A model generated the notes under the pieces. The model searched no databases. It was not told the DNA's origin and was given only the letters and a program-made list of their open reading frames with translations. Below, one piece after another: positions 1-5,134 of a DNA stretch of 6,099 nucleotides. Where the stretch lies: assembly GCA_035526665.1 (NCBI GenBank), contig DATLBY010000011.1, positions 1-6,099 of the forward strand, written 5' to 3'. The position numbers were made by a program, and so were the translations under genes. Numbering within the stretch: the stretch's first letter is position 1; each line of letters begins with the position of its first letter. The DNA comes from DATLBY01 sp035526665 (GTDB lineage Bacteria > Acidobacteriota > Terriglobia > Bryobacterales > Bryobacteraceae).

Positions 1-91
1 TGGCCATAAGCTGATTCCGGTTCTCATGGAGGAGTTGCAGACTCTGAATCCATCCAAAGCCGCTGTTGTCAAAAAGAGAAAGGCGTCGTAA
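1..91 (+). CDS. C-terminal end of an unrecognised protein (5' end outside window)
   Basis: An open frame enters from the left edge (first full codon at 2) and stops with TAA at 89-91, giving 29 residues. They read as a helix-like stretch (LIPVLMEELQTLNPSK) followed by a Lys/Arg-rich tail (VVKKRKAS). The basic tail suggests a nucleic-acid contact, but this is inference. The piece is too short to assign a family. A transposase or other mobile-element protein is possible given the surroundings, but nothing in the sequence proves it. The frame closes before the RHS fragment, so the two are not one reading frame. Confidence 0.4.
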   Translation, partial: GHKLIPVLMEELQTLNPSKAAVVKKRKAS

Positions 92-185
92 AGTGGATCA
101 CGCGGGAGTCGTTACTTTCAACGGAACTCCGGGCATTCCCCGTCCAGGGGGCTGACGATGCGACGTAGGATGGGAAGATATTGCT

Positions 186-938
186 ATGACGGCGACGGGC
201 CAGTTCACCTCCAAAGAACGAGATGCCGAAACAGGACTGGATTACTTCCTCGCACGCTACTACAGCGGGGCGCAGGGGAGGTTTACGTCGGTCGATCCAG
301 AGTTTGCGAGTGCTTCTCTTGTCGATCCGCAGCGATGGAATGGTTACTCCTACGCCACAAATAACCCCTACAAGTTTGTAGACCCCAACGGTGAGTCTCC
401 AACGCTCGTCACCGCAGCAATCGGAGCAGGCATTGGTGCGGTGGGTGGCGGAGGATTCAATTTAGTCAGTCAGCTAATCAGCAACGGCGGGGATTTCAGC
501 CAAGTTGATTACCGACAAGTCGGGTCTTCCGCCTTGGGCGGTGCAGTGTCAGGTGGCCTTGCCGGGCTTACGCTTGGAATCGGGACCGCGGTCGTCGGGA
601 TTGGCGAGGCGGCTCTTGTAAATGGGGCCGCAAATGTCGTGGGTGGAGCAGTCACTCGTGGGACGAACGATTTGCTAGGCGTCCCGCAAGCCCCAAACGC
701 CCCGTCTGAAGGTACATCCGTGGCTGTAGATTTTGCGACTGGCGTCATCGGTGGTGCAATCGGTGCTCATCAAGCTAATGTTCGCTATCGGCTCCCGAAC
801 GTCCGAAGAGAGCTTGACATCATCGCCCATTCAACCAAAGGAGTCTTCGACCGGACAAGGTGGCTGCGTTCACGCAATACGCAAGTCAGCAACAGACTAG
901 GAACACAATCAGCGGTTCCGTCATTGGCACAAGCGTGA
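186..938 (+). CDS. RHS repeat-associated core domain protein, 5'-truncated fragment
   Basis: RHS/YD-repeat proteins are large shell-forming proteins whose conserved core precedes a variable, often toxic, C-terminus. Residues 10-38 carry the core signature (KERDAETGLDYF, ARYYSGAQGRFTS, VDP), followed by NGYSYATNNPYKFVDPNG at 52-69. The DPxG element lies where RHS proteins are cleaved between core and C-terminal payload. Residues 71-250 are variable and Gly/Ala-rich, with several hydrophobic GxIGA-type runs of the kind that precede payload domains. A full RHS protein has many hundreds of residues of YD repeats before the core. Here the frame is open only from 156, after an in-frame TGA at 153-155, so this is a tip or remnant. 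The ATG at 186 has no clear ribosome binding site and is only the first Met in the frame. The last ~25 residues look unlike the rest and are probably out of frame. The core assignment is secure; the payload function is unknown. Confidence 0.85.
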   Translation: MTATGQFTSKERDAETGLDYFLARYYSGAQGRFTSVDPEFASASLVDPQRWNGYSYATNNPYKFVDPNGESPTLVTAAIGAGIGAVGGGGFNLVSQLISNGGDFSQVDYRQVGSSALGGAVSGGLAGLTLGIGTAVVGIGEAALVNGAANVVGGAVTRGTNDLLGVPQAPNAPSEGTSVAVDFATGVIGGAIGAHQANVRYRLPNVRRELDIIAHSTKGVFDRTRWLRSRNTQVSNRLGTQSAVPSLAQA

Positions 939-1066
939 CGAACTTCTTTTCAGACCTTTTCTTCAGAGTCGGAAATGTATTCAATCCGCCTCCGGTGCAG
1001 GCCAAGGAAAAGGTCACGTCCGAGATTTGCTACACGGATGAGAACGGTAGACAGGTCTGCCAGTAG
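860..1066 (+). pseudogene. Probable native C-terminal tail of the RHS protein, now in the -1 frame
   Basis: This frame overlaps the end of the 186-938 ORF and continues to TAG at 1064-1066. It can start only at a GTG (860-862) and is open from 818. It reads as ordinary protein: QYASQQQTRN, then GSVIGTSVTNFFSDLFFRVG, and a polar end with two cysteines (EICYTDENGRQVCQ). By contrast the competing frame over 860-938 is Ser/Arg-rich and ends abruptly. The simplest reading is that one base was lost near 850-862, so that the tail of the RHS variable region is now out of frame. A short independent protein starting at GTG is the alternative; no ribosome binding site supports it. The next gene begins one or a few codons after this stop, which fits this being the real end of the upstream gene. 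Confidence 0.5.
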
Positions 1067-1079
1067 CGTGCAGGTTGAA

Positions 1080-1349
1080 ATGGGGCAGCAAAATCCAATC
1101 GATCACGATGATCCGGTGGCCTGGGCACGGGCTGAGACCATCGCTTACGCAAGACGAAAAACCAAGTTCTATGGGATACTCGCTCTCGCAGACCTCTTCA
1201 TTTTTGTTTTGGTGTTGAAGAGAATGCCTGCACATGCTCTGTGGCCTTACCTTGGCCCGATCTCCGGCATTGCGCTCGTATGTCTCATTGCCGTGACGGG
1301 ATTCCATGCAATCGCACTTTTCGGCGAACACACGAGTCGAAATGGGTAG
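1080..1349 (+). CDS. Small two-TM membrane protein next to the RHS tail
   Basis: From ATG 1080 this gives 89 residues. The start is polar and acidic (MGQQNPIDHDDPVAWARAE), then come a basic patch (YARRKTK) and two hydrophobic segments, about residues 30-47 (FYGILALADLFIFVLVL) and 56-80 (YLGPISGIALVCLIAV onward), separated by a short loop. By the positive-inside rule the N-terminus should face the cytoplasm. An in-frame GTG at 1068, one base after the TAG ending the upstream frame, would add four residues and suggests translational coupling. An ATG at 975 in the same frame gives an Arg-rich, non-protein-like extension and was not used. The position directly behind a variable RHS C-terminus is typical of cognate immunity genes, but I do not recognise the family and the function is inference. 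Confidence 0.55.
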   Translation: MGQQNPIDHDDPVAWARAETIAYARRKTKFYGILALADLFIFVLVLKRMPAHALWPYLGPISGIALVCLIAVTGFHAIALFGEHTSRNG

Positions 1350-1367
1350 AGACCCGCTTGGCCTATC

Positions 1368-1652
1368 TCAGCAACATACCGCAGCGTCACGCCGCTGCAC
1401 TTCGAGCTTGACTGCGTAGAAGGCGGCTTGCAGCAAATGAATCGGGCCGTGGTTGGCGTCGATGACGAGTTTGCCGGTGGACCACTCGGAATTTTCGTGA
1501 GCGCCGATCAGAAGCTCCAGGGCGAACTGTTCGAGGATGGAATTGTAGGCCGCTTGAAGATCGTCGCCGGAAAGAGAACCAAGAACGGCGCTTGGTTTGG
1601 TGATGTCTTGGACGAAAAGTTTGTCAGCGAGGTTGGTGAGCAAAGAATCCAT
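1368..1652 (-). CDS. Hypothetical protein, 94 residues
   Basis: The gene reads leftward from ATG (1652-1650), with an AGGA-type ribosome binding site (AGGAACAATCATG on the coding strand) at good spacing. Codons end mostly in C or G on this strand, while the exactly antisense forward frame does not, so I take the reverse strand as coding. The protein is soluble and mildly acidic, without a signal peptide or membrane segment. It has helix-like stretches (GDDLQAAYNSILEQFALELLIGA, given here in part, about residues 29-51) and a central EWSTGKLVID/NHGPIHLLQAAF segment. It ends in Cys-Cys. I do not recognise a family. It is convergent with the membrane-protein gene, 18 bases away, and so is not part of that unit. 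Confidence 0.55.
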   Translation of the reverse strand: MDSLLTNLADKLFVQDITKPSAVLGSLSGDDLQAAYNSILEQFALELLIGAHENSEWSTGKLVIDANHGPIHLLQAAFYAVKLEVQRRDAAVCC

Positions 1653-1708
1653 GATTGTTCCTGATTGTATTTACCATTCCAGGTACGCAAAAGATGTTGG
1701 CCTGGGAA

Positions 1709-1738
1709 GTCGTTCGCTTCGCTCACGACCCTTCGGGA
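1709..1738. repeat. Small hairpin element, dispersed-repeat type
   Basis: GTCGT (1709-1713) pairs with ACGAC (1725-1729) around a TCGCTTCGCTC loop and is followed at once by CCCTTCGGG. The 'CGCTTCGCTCACGAC' wording resembles short palindromic sequences scattered between genes in many GC-rich bacteria. It lies in the gap between the leftward gene and the next rightward gene. There is no T-run, so it is not a standard terminator. Confidence 0.3.
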
Positions 1739-1760
1739 TCAAGTGAAGGAATCAATCTAC

Positions 1761-1952
1761 ATGGACTATGCGAAGCAGGACGTTCCGAAGGAACTCCGGT
1801 GGAACCCTAAGCTGAGACAGCCAGTTAACCTACAACCGGCCGCTTGCTGGAAAGACATTGTACGGCAGAGTGCTGGTCGTGCAAAATGGTGCCCGGCTGG
1901 TGAAGCGGGATCGCTGGCAATTAAACTGGAACCGAGATGCGCCAATTGCTGA
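1761..1952 (+). CDS. Doubtful short ORF upstream of the LprI-like gene
   Basis: An ATG at 1761 is preceded by AAGGA (1746-1750), an acceptable but rather distant ribosome binding site. The frame gives 63 residues ending at TGA 1950-1952 and overlaps the next gene's start by 16 bases. The product has five Trp/Cys-rich spots but no signal peptide, domain or family I know. It could be a leader-like ORF coupled to the secreted-protein gene, a decayed gene or chance. The site and overlap are visible in the sequence; a coding role is not. Confidence 0.25.
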   Translation: MDYAKQDVPKELRWNPKLRQPVNLQPAACWKDIVRQSAGRAKWCPAGEAGSLAIKLEPRCANC

Positions 1953-2779
1953 TCCTCATCTGCTGCACGGTCGTTTCTGGAGCGGCGCCACAGTCAATTC
2001 AGGACGTTGACTGGAAAAACTCTTCATATCCGCTGCTGGAAACCGATGCCGTACCCGGTGAGGTTCGATGGATGGCGCCTGGTACGAAGGAGTCTGTCTC
2101 GCTAGTCAACGGCGAGTATGTCGTTCCTGATGGCTGCGGCAACGACAGACGCACTTGCCCTTTGATTACTTTTGATTCTGTAAATTACGGCGCGGTAACC
2201 GGAATCAAGTCGACTGTCGCAGCGGTCGTTCTGAACTATCATAGCGGCGGTACGGCACATTGGCAGTACGTGTATGTGCTCGCGATCGAGTCCAGCAAAC
2301 CTCGGCTCCTGGCGTGGCTTAGGACTGGATCGAGGGCGGATCAGGGCCTGCGGGAGGTTTCGATCACCGGCGGGGAGCTCGTCCTGGTGGTCAACGATCC
2401 CGATAAACAACAAGGTGATTGCTGTTCGGCCGGAAGCATAATTACGCGATATCGATGGGCGGGAAGTTCCTTTTCAGTGATCGGGCAATCGATATACAAG
2501 ACCGATCCGCCGAGCTTCGATTGCGCGAAAGCCGCAACGCCGATAGAGCGTCTCATCTGCCAGGATGTCCAATTGTCTTTTTTGGACAGCCAAATGGCAT
2601 ACTCCTATCGGATGGTGCTCAAAGGCGCTTCCGCAGAGCGCAGAGAAATTATTCGGCGGAAACAGGCAGAATGGTTCGCTGATTACAGCCGTACGTGCAA
2701 TGCAGCTCTCTCCGAGACGCAGCGACGCGACTGCATCGACAGATATATCTCTGACCGTCTGACGACAATCTGGAAATGA
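1937..2779 (+). CDS. Secreted protein with C-terminal LprI-like (DUF1311) domain
   Basis: The 280-residue product starts with a Sec-type signal peptide (MRQLLILICCTVVSGAA, cleavage likely near 16-17; no convincing lipobox), so it should act in the periplasm or outside the cell. Residues about 20-190 form a beta-rich domain I do not recognise, with repeated strands and internal cysteines (CGNDRRTC, DCCSAG). Residues 193-280 match the lysozyme-inhibitor LprI N-terminal/DUF1311 pattern: FDCAKAATPIERLIC, then a LDSQM..Y helix, QAEWFADYSRTC, and RRDCIDRYISDR. The cysteines at 196, 208, 254 and 266 are spaced for two disulfides. Some family members inhibit lysozyme and most are uncharacterised, so lysozyme binding here is inference. 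The start has only a weak GGA ahead of it. The stop overlaps an ATG (ATGA), but the frame that follows is not convincing. Confidence 0.8.
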   Translation: MRQLLILICCTVVSGAAPQSIQDVDWKNSSYPLLETDAVPGEVRWMAPGTKESVSLVNGEYVVPDGCGNDRRTCPLITFDSVNYGAVTGIKSTVAAVVLNYHSGGTAHWQYVYVLAIESSKPRLLAWLRTGSRADQGLREVSITGGELVLVVNDPDKQQGDCCSAGSIITRYRWAGSSFSVIGQSIYKTDPPSFDCAKAATPIERLICQDVQLSFLDSQMAYSYRMVLKGASAERREIIRRKQAEWFADYSRTCNAALSETQRRDCIDRYISDRLTTIWK

Positions 2780-3065
2780 CTAGCGAGCTTCGCGAGCCGT
2801 GGGTAACTCGGAAGGGAATGGGTGATCCGGAACTGGCATACTGTAGGTTTCATGTGCAGGTTCACTCGGCATACAGGCCGGAGCAAAACATTTACGCTTT
2901 CGTTCGTTGCTGGCCAGAAACGTGTTCAGAATTGGGCCCTCTGAGAGGCTCGTTTTCTCGGTACTCCACGAGGCCAGTTCTGGCTGGCCGCAGAGGATCC
3001 TTTTCGGCCAGGCAGACACATGATATTACGCCGCCGGCGGCGCGTGCGCCAGCGCGTCGCGGTAG
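2780..3065. other. Gene-poor stretch with GC-rich palindrome
   Basis: No frame here has a convincing start, ribosome binding site and protein-like composition. The long forward frame starting at the ATGA overlap is Arg/Ser-rich in its second half, where it merely reads the degraded gene at 3066-3561 out of frame. The long reverse frame over the same region has the same defect. A perfect 14-bp palindrome, CGCCGCCGGCGGCG, lies at 3029-3042. The region may be decayed coding sequence. Confidence 0.5.
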
Positions 3066-3561
3066 TCGCGCCGTGAACAGATTCGTGCGCCGCTTGAAGC
3101 GGCGCAGCAAACCGGCCGAAAAGCCTACTTTGAGTTCACTGGTTGGAAACCTGCTCAGGAAGTTCTCGACTTCATCAAACGGAATGCAGAACGTGTAGGA
3201 ACTGGATACGAAGTGCATTGACGGCGGCCGGATCAGAGCTGAAGGGGCAATTTGCTCGTACAACGGATACCTTTCTGTTCCGTCCCTTACTTCGGAAACC
3301 TCAGAACAGCTAGCATCCGTTGCGCAGACTGCCGGCCTGCCAATTGATGTTGGGTCCAAGTCGATCGAGTTCTCGTATCAGGGCCGCGACACGAATCTCT
3401 TTGTGGTGGCGTTCTTGCGGCATGTTGCGGCTCTCATTGGCGCTGCGTCAGGGGAGATACGTTGCGAAATCGTGGCGGATCAGGCAGAAGCGTTTCTGGC
3501 GTGCACGGATTTCCGGCTTTCGCGCACGATCGTGCACGGCATCGCCGGGCAGTTCCGGTAG
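3066..3561 (+). pseudogene. Frameshifted remnant of an unrecognised gene
   Basis: Two protein-like segments follow each other in different frames. The first (3066-3221) reads SRREQIRAPLEAAQQTGRKA, then YFEFTGWKPAQEVLDFIKRN, and ends GTGYEVH at TGA 3219-3221. The second is open from 3199 to TAG 3559-3561, reading DGGRIRAEGAICSYNGYLSV onward through AFLRHVAALIGAASGEIRCE to IVHGIAGQFR. Removing one T at 3218/3219 joins them as ...GYEVH-DGGRIRAEGA..., a smooth soluble protein of about 164 residues. The second segment has no usable start codon before its middle, so it cannot be a free-standing gene. The first has a stop (3063-3065) just upstream and no start codon, so the 5' end is also missing. 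I do not recognise the family. Sequencing error is the main alternative for the single-base shift. Confidence 0.55.
3086..3106. repeat. Perfect 10-bp inverted repeat (hairpin) inside the degraded gene
   Basis: TGCGCCGCTT (3086-3095) and AAGCGGCGCA (3097-3106) are exact inverse complements around a single G, i.e. an 8-bp GC-rich stem with a TTGAA loop. In the first frame of the degraded gene it encodes RAPLEAAQ, so it may be partly a codon-level coincidence. Confidence 0.5.
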
Positions 3562-3576
3562 TGGAACATAAAGGGT

Positions 3577-3641
3577 TGTTGAACACGGAGAGCGCATTTC
3601 CGAGCGAAGCGGCTTCGCTTGGGCCGATTCCGTGTTGAACA
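3577..3641. repeat. Imperfect inverted repeat with nested hairpin between convergent genes
   Basis: The outer arms 3577-3589 (TGTTGAACACGGA) and 3629-3641 (TCCGTGTTGAACA) pair at 12 of 13 positions with one G-G mismatch. Nested inside is a perfect 7-bp hairpin, AGCGAAG (3603-3609) with CTTCGCT (3613-3619), loop CGG. The element sits between the degraded forward gene and the end of the leftward toxin gene. It could act as a factor-dependent two-way terminator, or be a REP- or MITE-like repeat. There is no T-run on either strand, so it is not a classic intrinsic terminator. Confidence 0.5.
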
Positions 3642-3662
3642 CTTTGGCGCGGCTGTTTAACG

Positions 3663-3685
3663 ACCGTTCAACACAGATCAACGGT
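3663..3685. repeat. Stem-loop overlapping the toxin stop codon
   Basis: ACCGTT (3663-3668) pairs with AACGGT (3680-3685) around an 11-base loop. The right arm begins inside the toxin's stop codon. The loop carries GTTCAACAC-like sequence related to the GTTGAACAC arms of the neighbouring inverted repeat. A role in ending or stabilising the toxin mRNA is inference. Confidence 0.3.
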
Positions 3686-3923
3686 AGGCTTCGCGGCGGT
3701 TGCGGACGCGGAGGATGCGCATGGTGTCGTTGTCCTGATGGAAACGGACGCGGTAGTCGCCGACTCGCAGCCAGAACTCGGGCGGTTCGATATCCTTGAG
3801 GCGTTTGATGTTGCCGGCGCCGGTTTCGGCGAAGCGCTCGACGGATTGCTTGACACGGCGGGCGATGCTTTTGTCGAGGTCGGCCATATCAGCTAAGGCC
3901 GTCTCGGTCCACTCGATTTCCAT
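3678..3923 (-). CDS. RelE/ParE-type toxin of a toxin-antitoxin system
   Basis: At 81 residues this has the usual length for RelE/ParE-fold toxins, cytoplasmic proteins that cut ribosome-bound mRNA (RelE) or poison gyrase (ParE). The pattern fits: an N-terminal strand (MEIEWTETALADMADLD), a helix with SIARRVKQSVERFAE at 19-33, KRLKD at 40-44, the hallmark RVGDYRVRF at 53-61, RILRVRNRREAYR at 69-81. The RLKD, R..GDYR and C-terminal NRREAYR elements correspond to the basic mRNA-cleaving residues of RelE relatives, so an mRNA interferase is more likely than a gyrase poison. The start overlaps the antitoxin stop (TAATG, sharing 3923), giving tight translational coupling. It is the last gene of the operon and looks intact. 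Confidence 0.88.
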   Translation of the reverse strand: MEIEWTETALADMADLDKSIARRVKQSVERFAETGAGNIKRLKDIEPPEFWLRVGDYRVRFHQDNDTMRILRVRNRREAYR

Positions 3924-4174
3924 TACTCCAGTCCGAGCCGCCGCATGGCCTCGGAGTGAGGAATACCTTTGCCGCCGTTGTTTTGGAGCCAGGTCCTGGC
4001 TTCGGTGGCGGCGGCTTTTTCGTCTTCCGTCTCCGCTTCGTCATCGAGTGGCGCATTGCGTAACGCGGCGGCTACAGGATCGACGATCGTCTCCAGAAAC
4101 TGTACCAGGCCGGAAAGCTGCGCCTCGGGCAAGCGGTCGATCAGATGGTGGGCGTGCTGGCGGGTTTCACTCAT
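3923..4174 (-). CDS. RelB-like antitoxin, partner of the RelE-type toxin
   Basis: The 83-residue protein is acidic. The N-terminal part (residues 7-31, HAHHLIDRLPEAQLSGLVQF onward) is a LIDRLPE..L..L..FLE helix pair typical of small antitoxins that precede RelE toxins. The middle has a DPVAAALRNAPLDDE linker followed by an acidic stretch (ETEDEK). The C-terminus (WLQNNGGKGIPHSEAMRRLGL, about 62-82) is the part that in this family wraps and blocks the toxin. It starts inside the regulator's stop codon (ATGA at 4171-4174) and ends inside the toxin's start. I see no clear ribbon-helix-helix DNA-binding part, which fits DNA binding being left to the XRE protein upstream. The role is inferred from family pattern and position. 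Confidence 0.8.
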   Translation of the reverse strand: MSETRQHAHHLIDRLPEAQLSGLVQFLETIVDPVAAALRNAPLDDEAETEDEKAAATEARTWLQNNGGKGIPHSEAMRRLGLE

Positions 4175-4608
4175 CGGTTGGCTCCTCCGTTTTCCGCAAA
4201 GCGGCGCTCGGCCGTCTTGAAGGTGTTGCGCAGAACGATGCTCTCGATCACCGAGCGGATCACGTTCTTCTCCTCCGGATCGAGCCGGGAGGCGGCTTCG
4301 AACTGCAATCGGAGATCGTCGTCAGGGCCGCGTTCATCCTGGGCGAATAAGAGCATATCCGCGCTCACGCTCAGCGCTATGGCGAGTTTGCGAATGGCAT
4401 CCAGCGTGGGCTGGGACTGGCCGCTTTCGTAACGCCGGATCTGCGAGATATGCATCTCGACCAGATCGGCCAGGGCCTGCTGGGTGAGGCCTCGCTCCTT
4501 GCGGAGGGCGATGAGGCGTTCATGGAACTTCAACTCGGCCGGAACCCGTTTCTTCACGAACCCAGGATAAGAGAGCGGAGCGGAAATGCTTGCCTCGGTC
4601 ACTCTCAT
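4171..4608 (-). CDS. XRE-family HTH transcriptional regulator heading the toxin-antitoxin operon
   Basis: Residues 28-88 form a Cro/CI-type helix-turn-helix: FHERLIALRKERGLTQQALA, then a recognition helix around HISQIRRYESG (53-63), then QPTLDAIRKLAIALSVSADMLL. A charged tail follows (DERGPDDDLRLQFEA, about 90-104) with a helix LDPEEKNVIRSVIESIVLRN. Such proteins dimerise and repress their own operon. The first 27 residues are longer than usual for this type. ATG 4608 lacks a clear ribosome binding site, and GTG at codon 3 or codon 18 (4557-4555, VKKRVPAELKF) are alternatives. The stop overlaps the antitoxin start (ATGA), so all three genes are probably one transcript. A perfect inverted repeat upstream is the candidate operator. 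Confidence 0.85.
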   Translation of the reverse strand: MRVTEASISAPLSYPGFVKKRVPAELKFHERLIALRKERGLTQQALADLVEMHISQIRRYESGQSQPTLDAIRKLAIALSVSADMLLFAQDERGPDDDLRLQFEAASRLDPEEKNVIRSVIESIVLRNTFKTAERRFAENGGANR

Positions 4609-4637
4609 ATGCGACTATCACCATAGCATAAGAGAGC
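4567..4637. repeat. Direct repeat ATAAGAGAGC, two copies
   Basis: ATAAGAGAGC occurs at 4567-4576 and 4628-4637, 61 bases apart. The second copy overlaps an arm of the candidate operator; the first lies in the unusually long N-terminal coding region of the XRE gene. If the regulator really starts at the GTG at 4557, both copies would be upstream control sequence. Confidence 0.35.
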
Positions 4638-4659
4638 CTGACGACCTTTGCTTATGCTA
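4624..4659 (-). promoter_or_regulatory. Candidate operator/promoter of the XRE-antitoxin-toxin operon
   Basis: TAGCATAAG (4624-4632) and CTTATGCTA (4651-4659) are perfect 9-bp inverse complements with 18 bases between, ending 16 bases before the regulator's ATG. On the coding strand the proximal arm contains a -10-like TATGCT, so a bound repressor could cover the promoter. The proximal arm also overlaps one copy of a 10-bp direct repeat, ATAAGAGAGC (4628-4637), whose other copy is at 4567-4576. Binding by the XRE protein is inference. No strong -35 is visible. Confidence 0.5.
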
Positions 4660-4989
4660 CAGCTGGTCCGGGCGCACACAGTACATTTACGGTGGTAAAG
4701 GGCCGACGCGTGCAGCGGGTGAGTCCAGGTACTAATGAGTGAGCAGCGTCCCGGCTCTTCGTCTGCGTCCCACAGTAGAGCCATCCTTTGTCCACGCTGC
4801 CGTCGATTGCTCCCCACGATAGAGGACGTTGAACCAGATGCGATCCGGCCAACGTTCATATGTAGACAGAGACGTGTGAGCAGTGGCGCTGAGGATGCGT
4901 CTCCAACCACAACAGGTTGTGCATATCCGGGATAACCGGCAGTTTCCCGCAGCCTGACAATATAAGCCTAAATTTGGCCGTAGTGTGTC
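4660..4989. other. Stretch without a supportable gene
   Basis: Short frames on both strands (for example 4735-4935 forward and 4732-5031 reverse) lack ribosome binding sites, recognisable domains and consistent codon use. I see no RNA gene. The reverse strand has some protein-like phrases (YERWPDRIWFNVLYRGE near 4820-4870), so a decayed gene is possible but not shown. Confidence 0.45.
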
Positions 4990-5019
4990 ATCCGCGTTCA
5001 CCTGCGTCCATCCGCGGCC
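4990..5019. repeat. Left copy of a 10-bp-periodic intergenic repeat
   Basis: From 4991 to 5020 the sequence is three tandem 10-base units of the form YCNGCGTYCA (units begin at 4991, 5001 and 5011). A related copy lies at 5881-5905, on the far side of the next gene; about 20 of the 25 shared positions agree. From general knowledge, 'ATCCGCGTTCA' type sequences recur between genes in several environmental bacterial phyla, including Acidobacteriota. Confidence 0.55.
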
Positions 5020-5134
5020 AACCCCGTTCACGCCTCCCGCCCAACTAAATCCCCTACAGCCCCCACCACATACGAAAGTCCCTCAGCGGCCCGCCTCCCA
5101 CCCCGCGCTACTGTCGAGGCGAAAGGGAACCACT

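Noticed and set aside
975..1079. N-terminal extension of the two-TM protein from ATG 975
   Set aside because: The extra 35 residues are Arg-rich and overlap the more plausible RHS tail frame; starts at 1068 or 1080 fit better.
1428..1664. 78-residue forward frame
   Set aside because: Exactly antisense to the 1368-1652 gene, which has a better ribosome binding site and C/G-ending codons.
1761..2070. Weak similarity between VPKELRW in the short ORF and VPGEVRW in the secreted protein, suggesting a duplicated 5' end
   Set aside because: Only about five matching residues with no extension on either side; chance is sufficient.
2776..3198. 140-residue forward frame starting at an ATGA overlap with the LprI-like gene
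   Set aside because: The overlap is attractive, but composition becomes Arg/Ser-rich and the second half reads the 3066-3221 coding remnant out of frame. No domain or ribosome binding site is seen.
2892..3359. 155-residue reverse-strand frame
   Set aside because: It runs antisense to the degraded gene, whose forward translations are more protein-like. No ribosome binding site or recognisable motif.
4990..5019. Tandem 10-base units as a CRISPR or iteron array
   Set aside because: Only three degenerate units without spacers, and no cas or replication gene in the window.
4605..5031. Reverse-strand frames upstream of the XRE gene
   Set aside because: Several overlapping frames of similar length, none with a ribosome binding site or known motif. 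They also cross the candidate operator.
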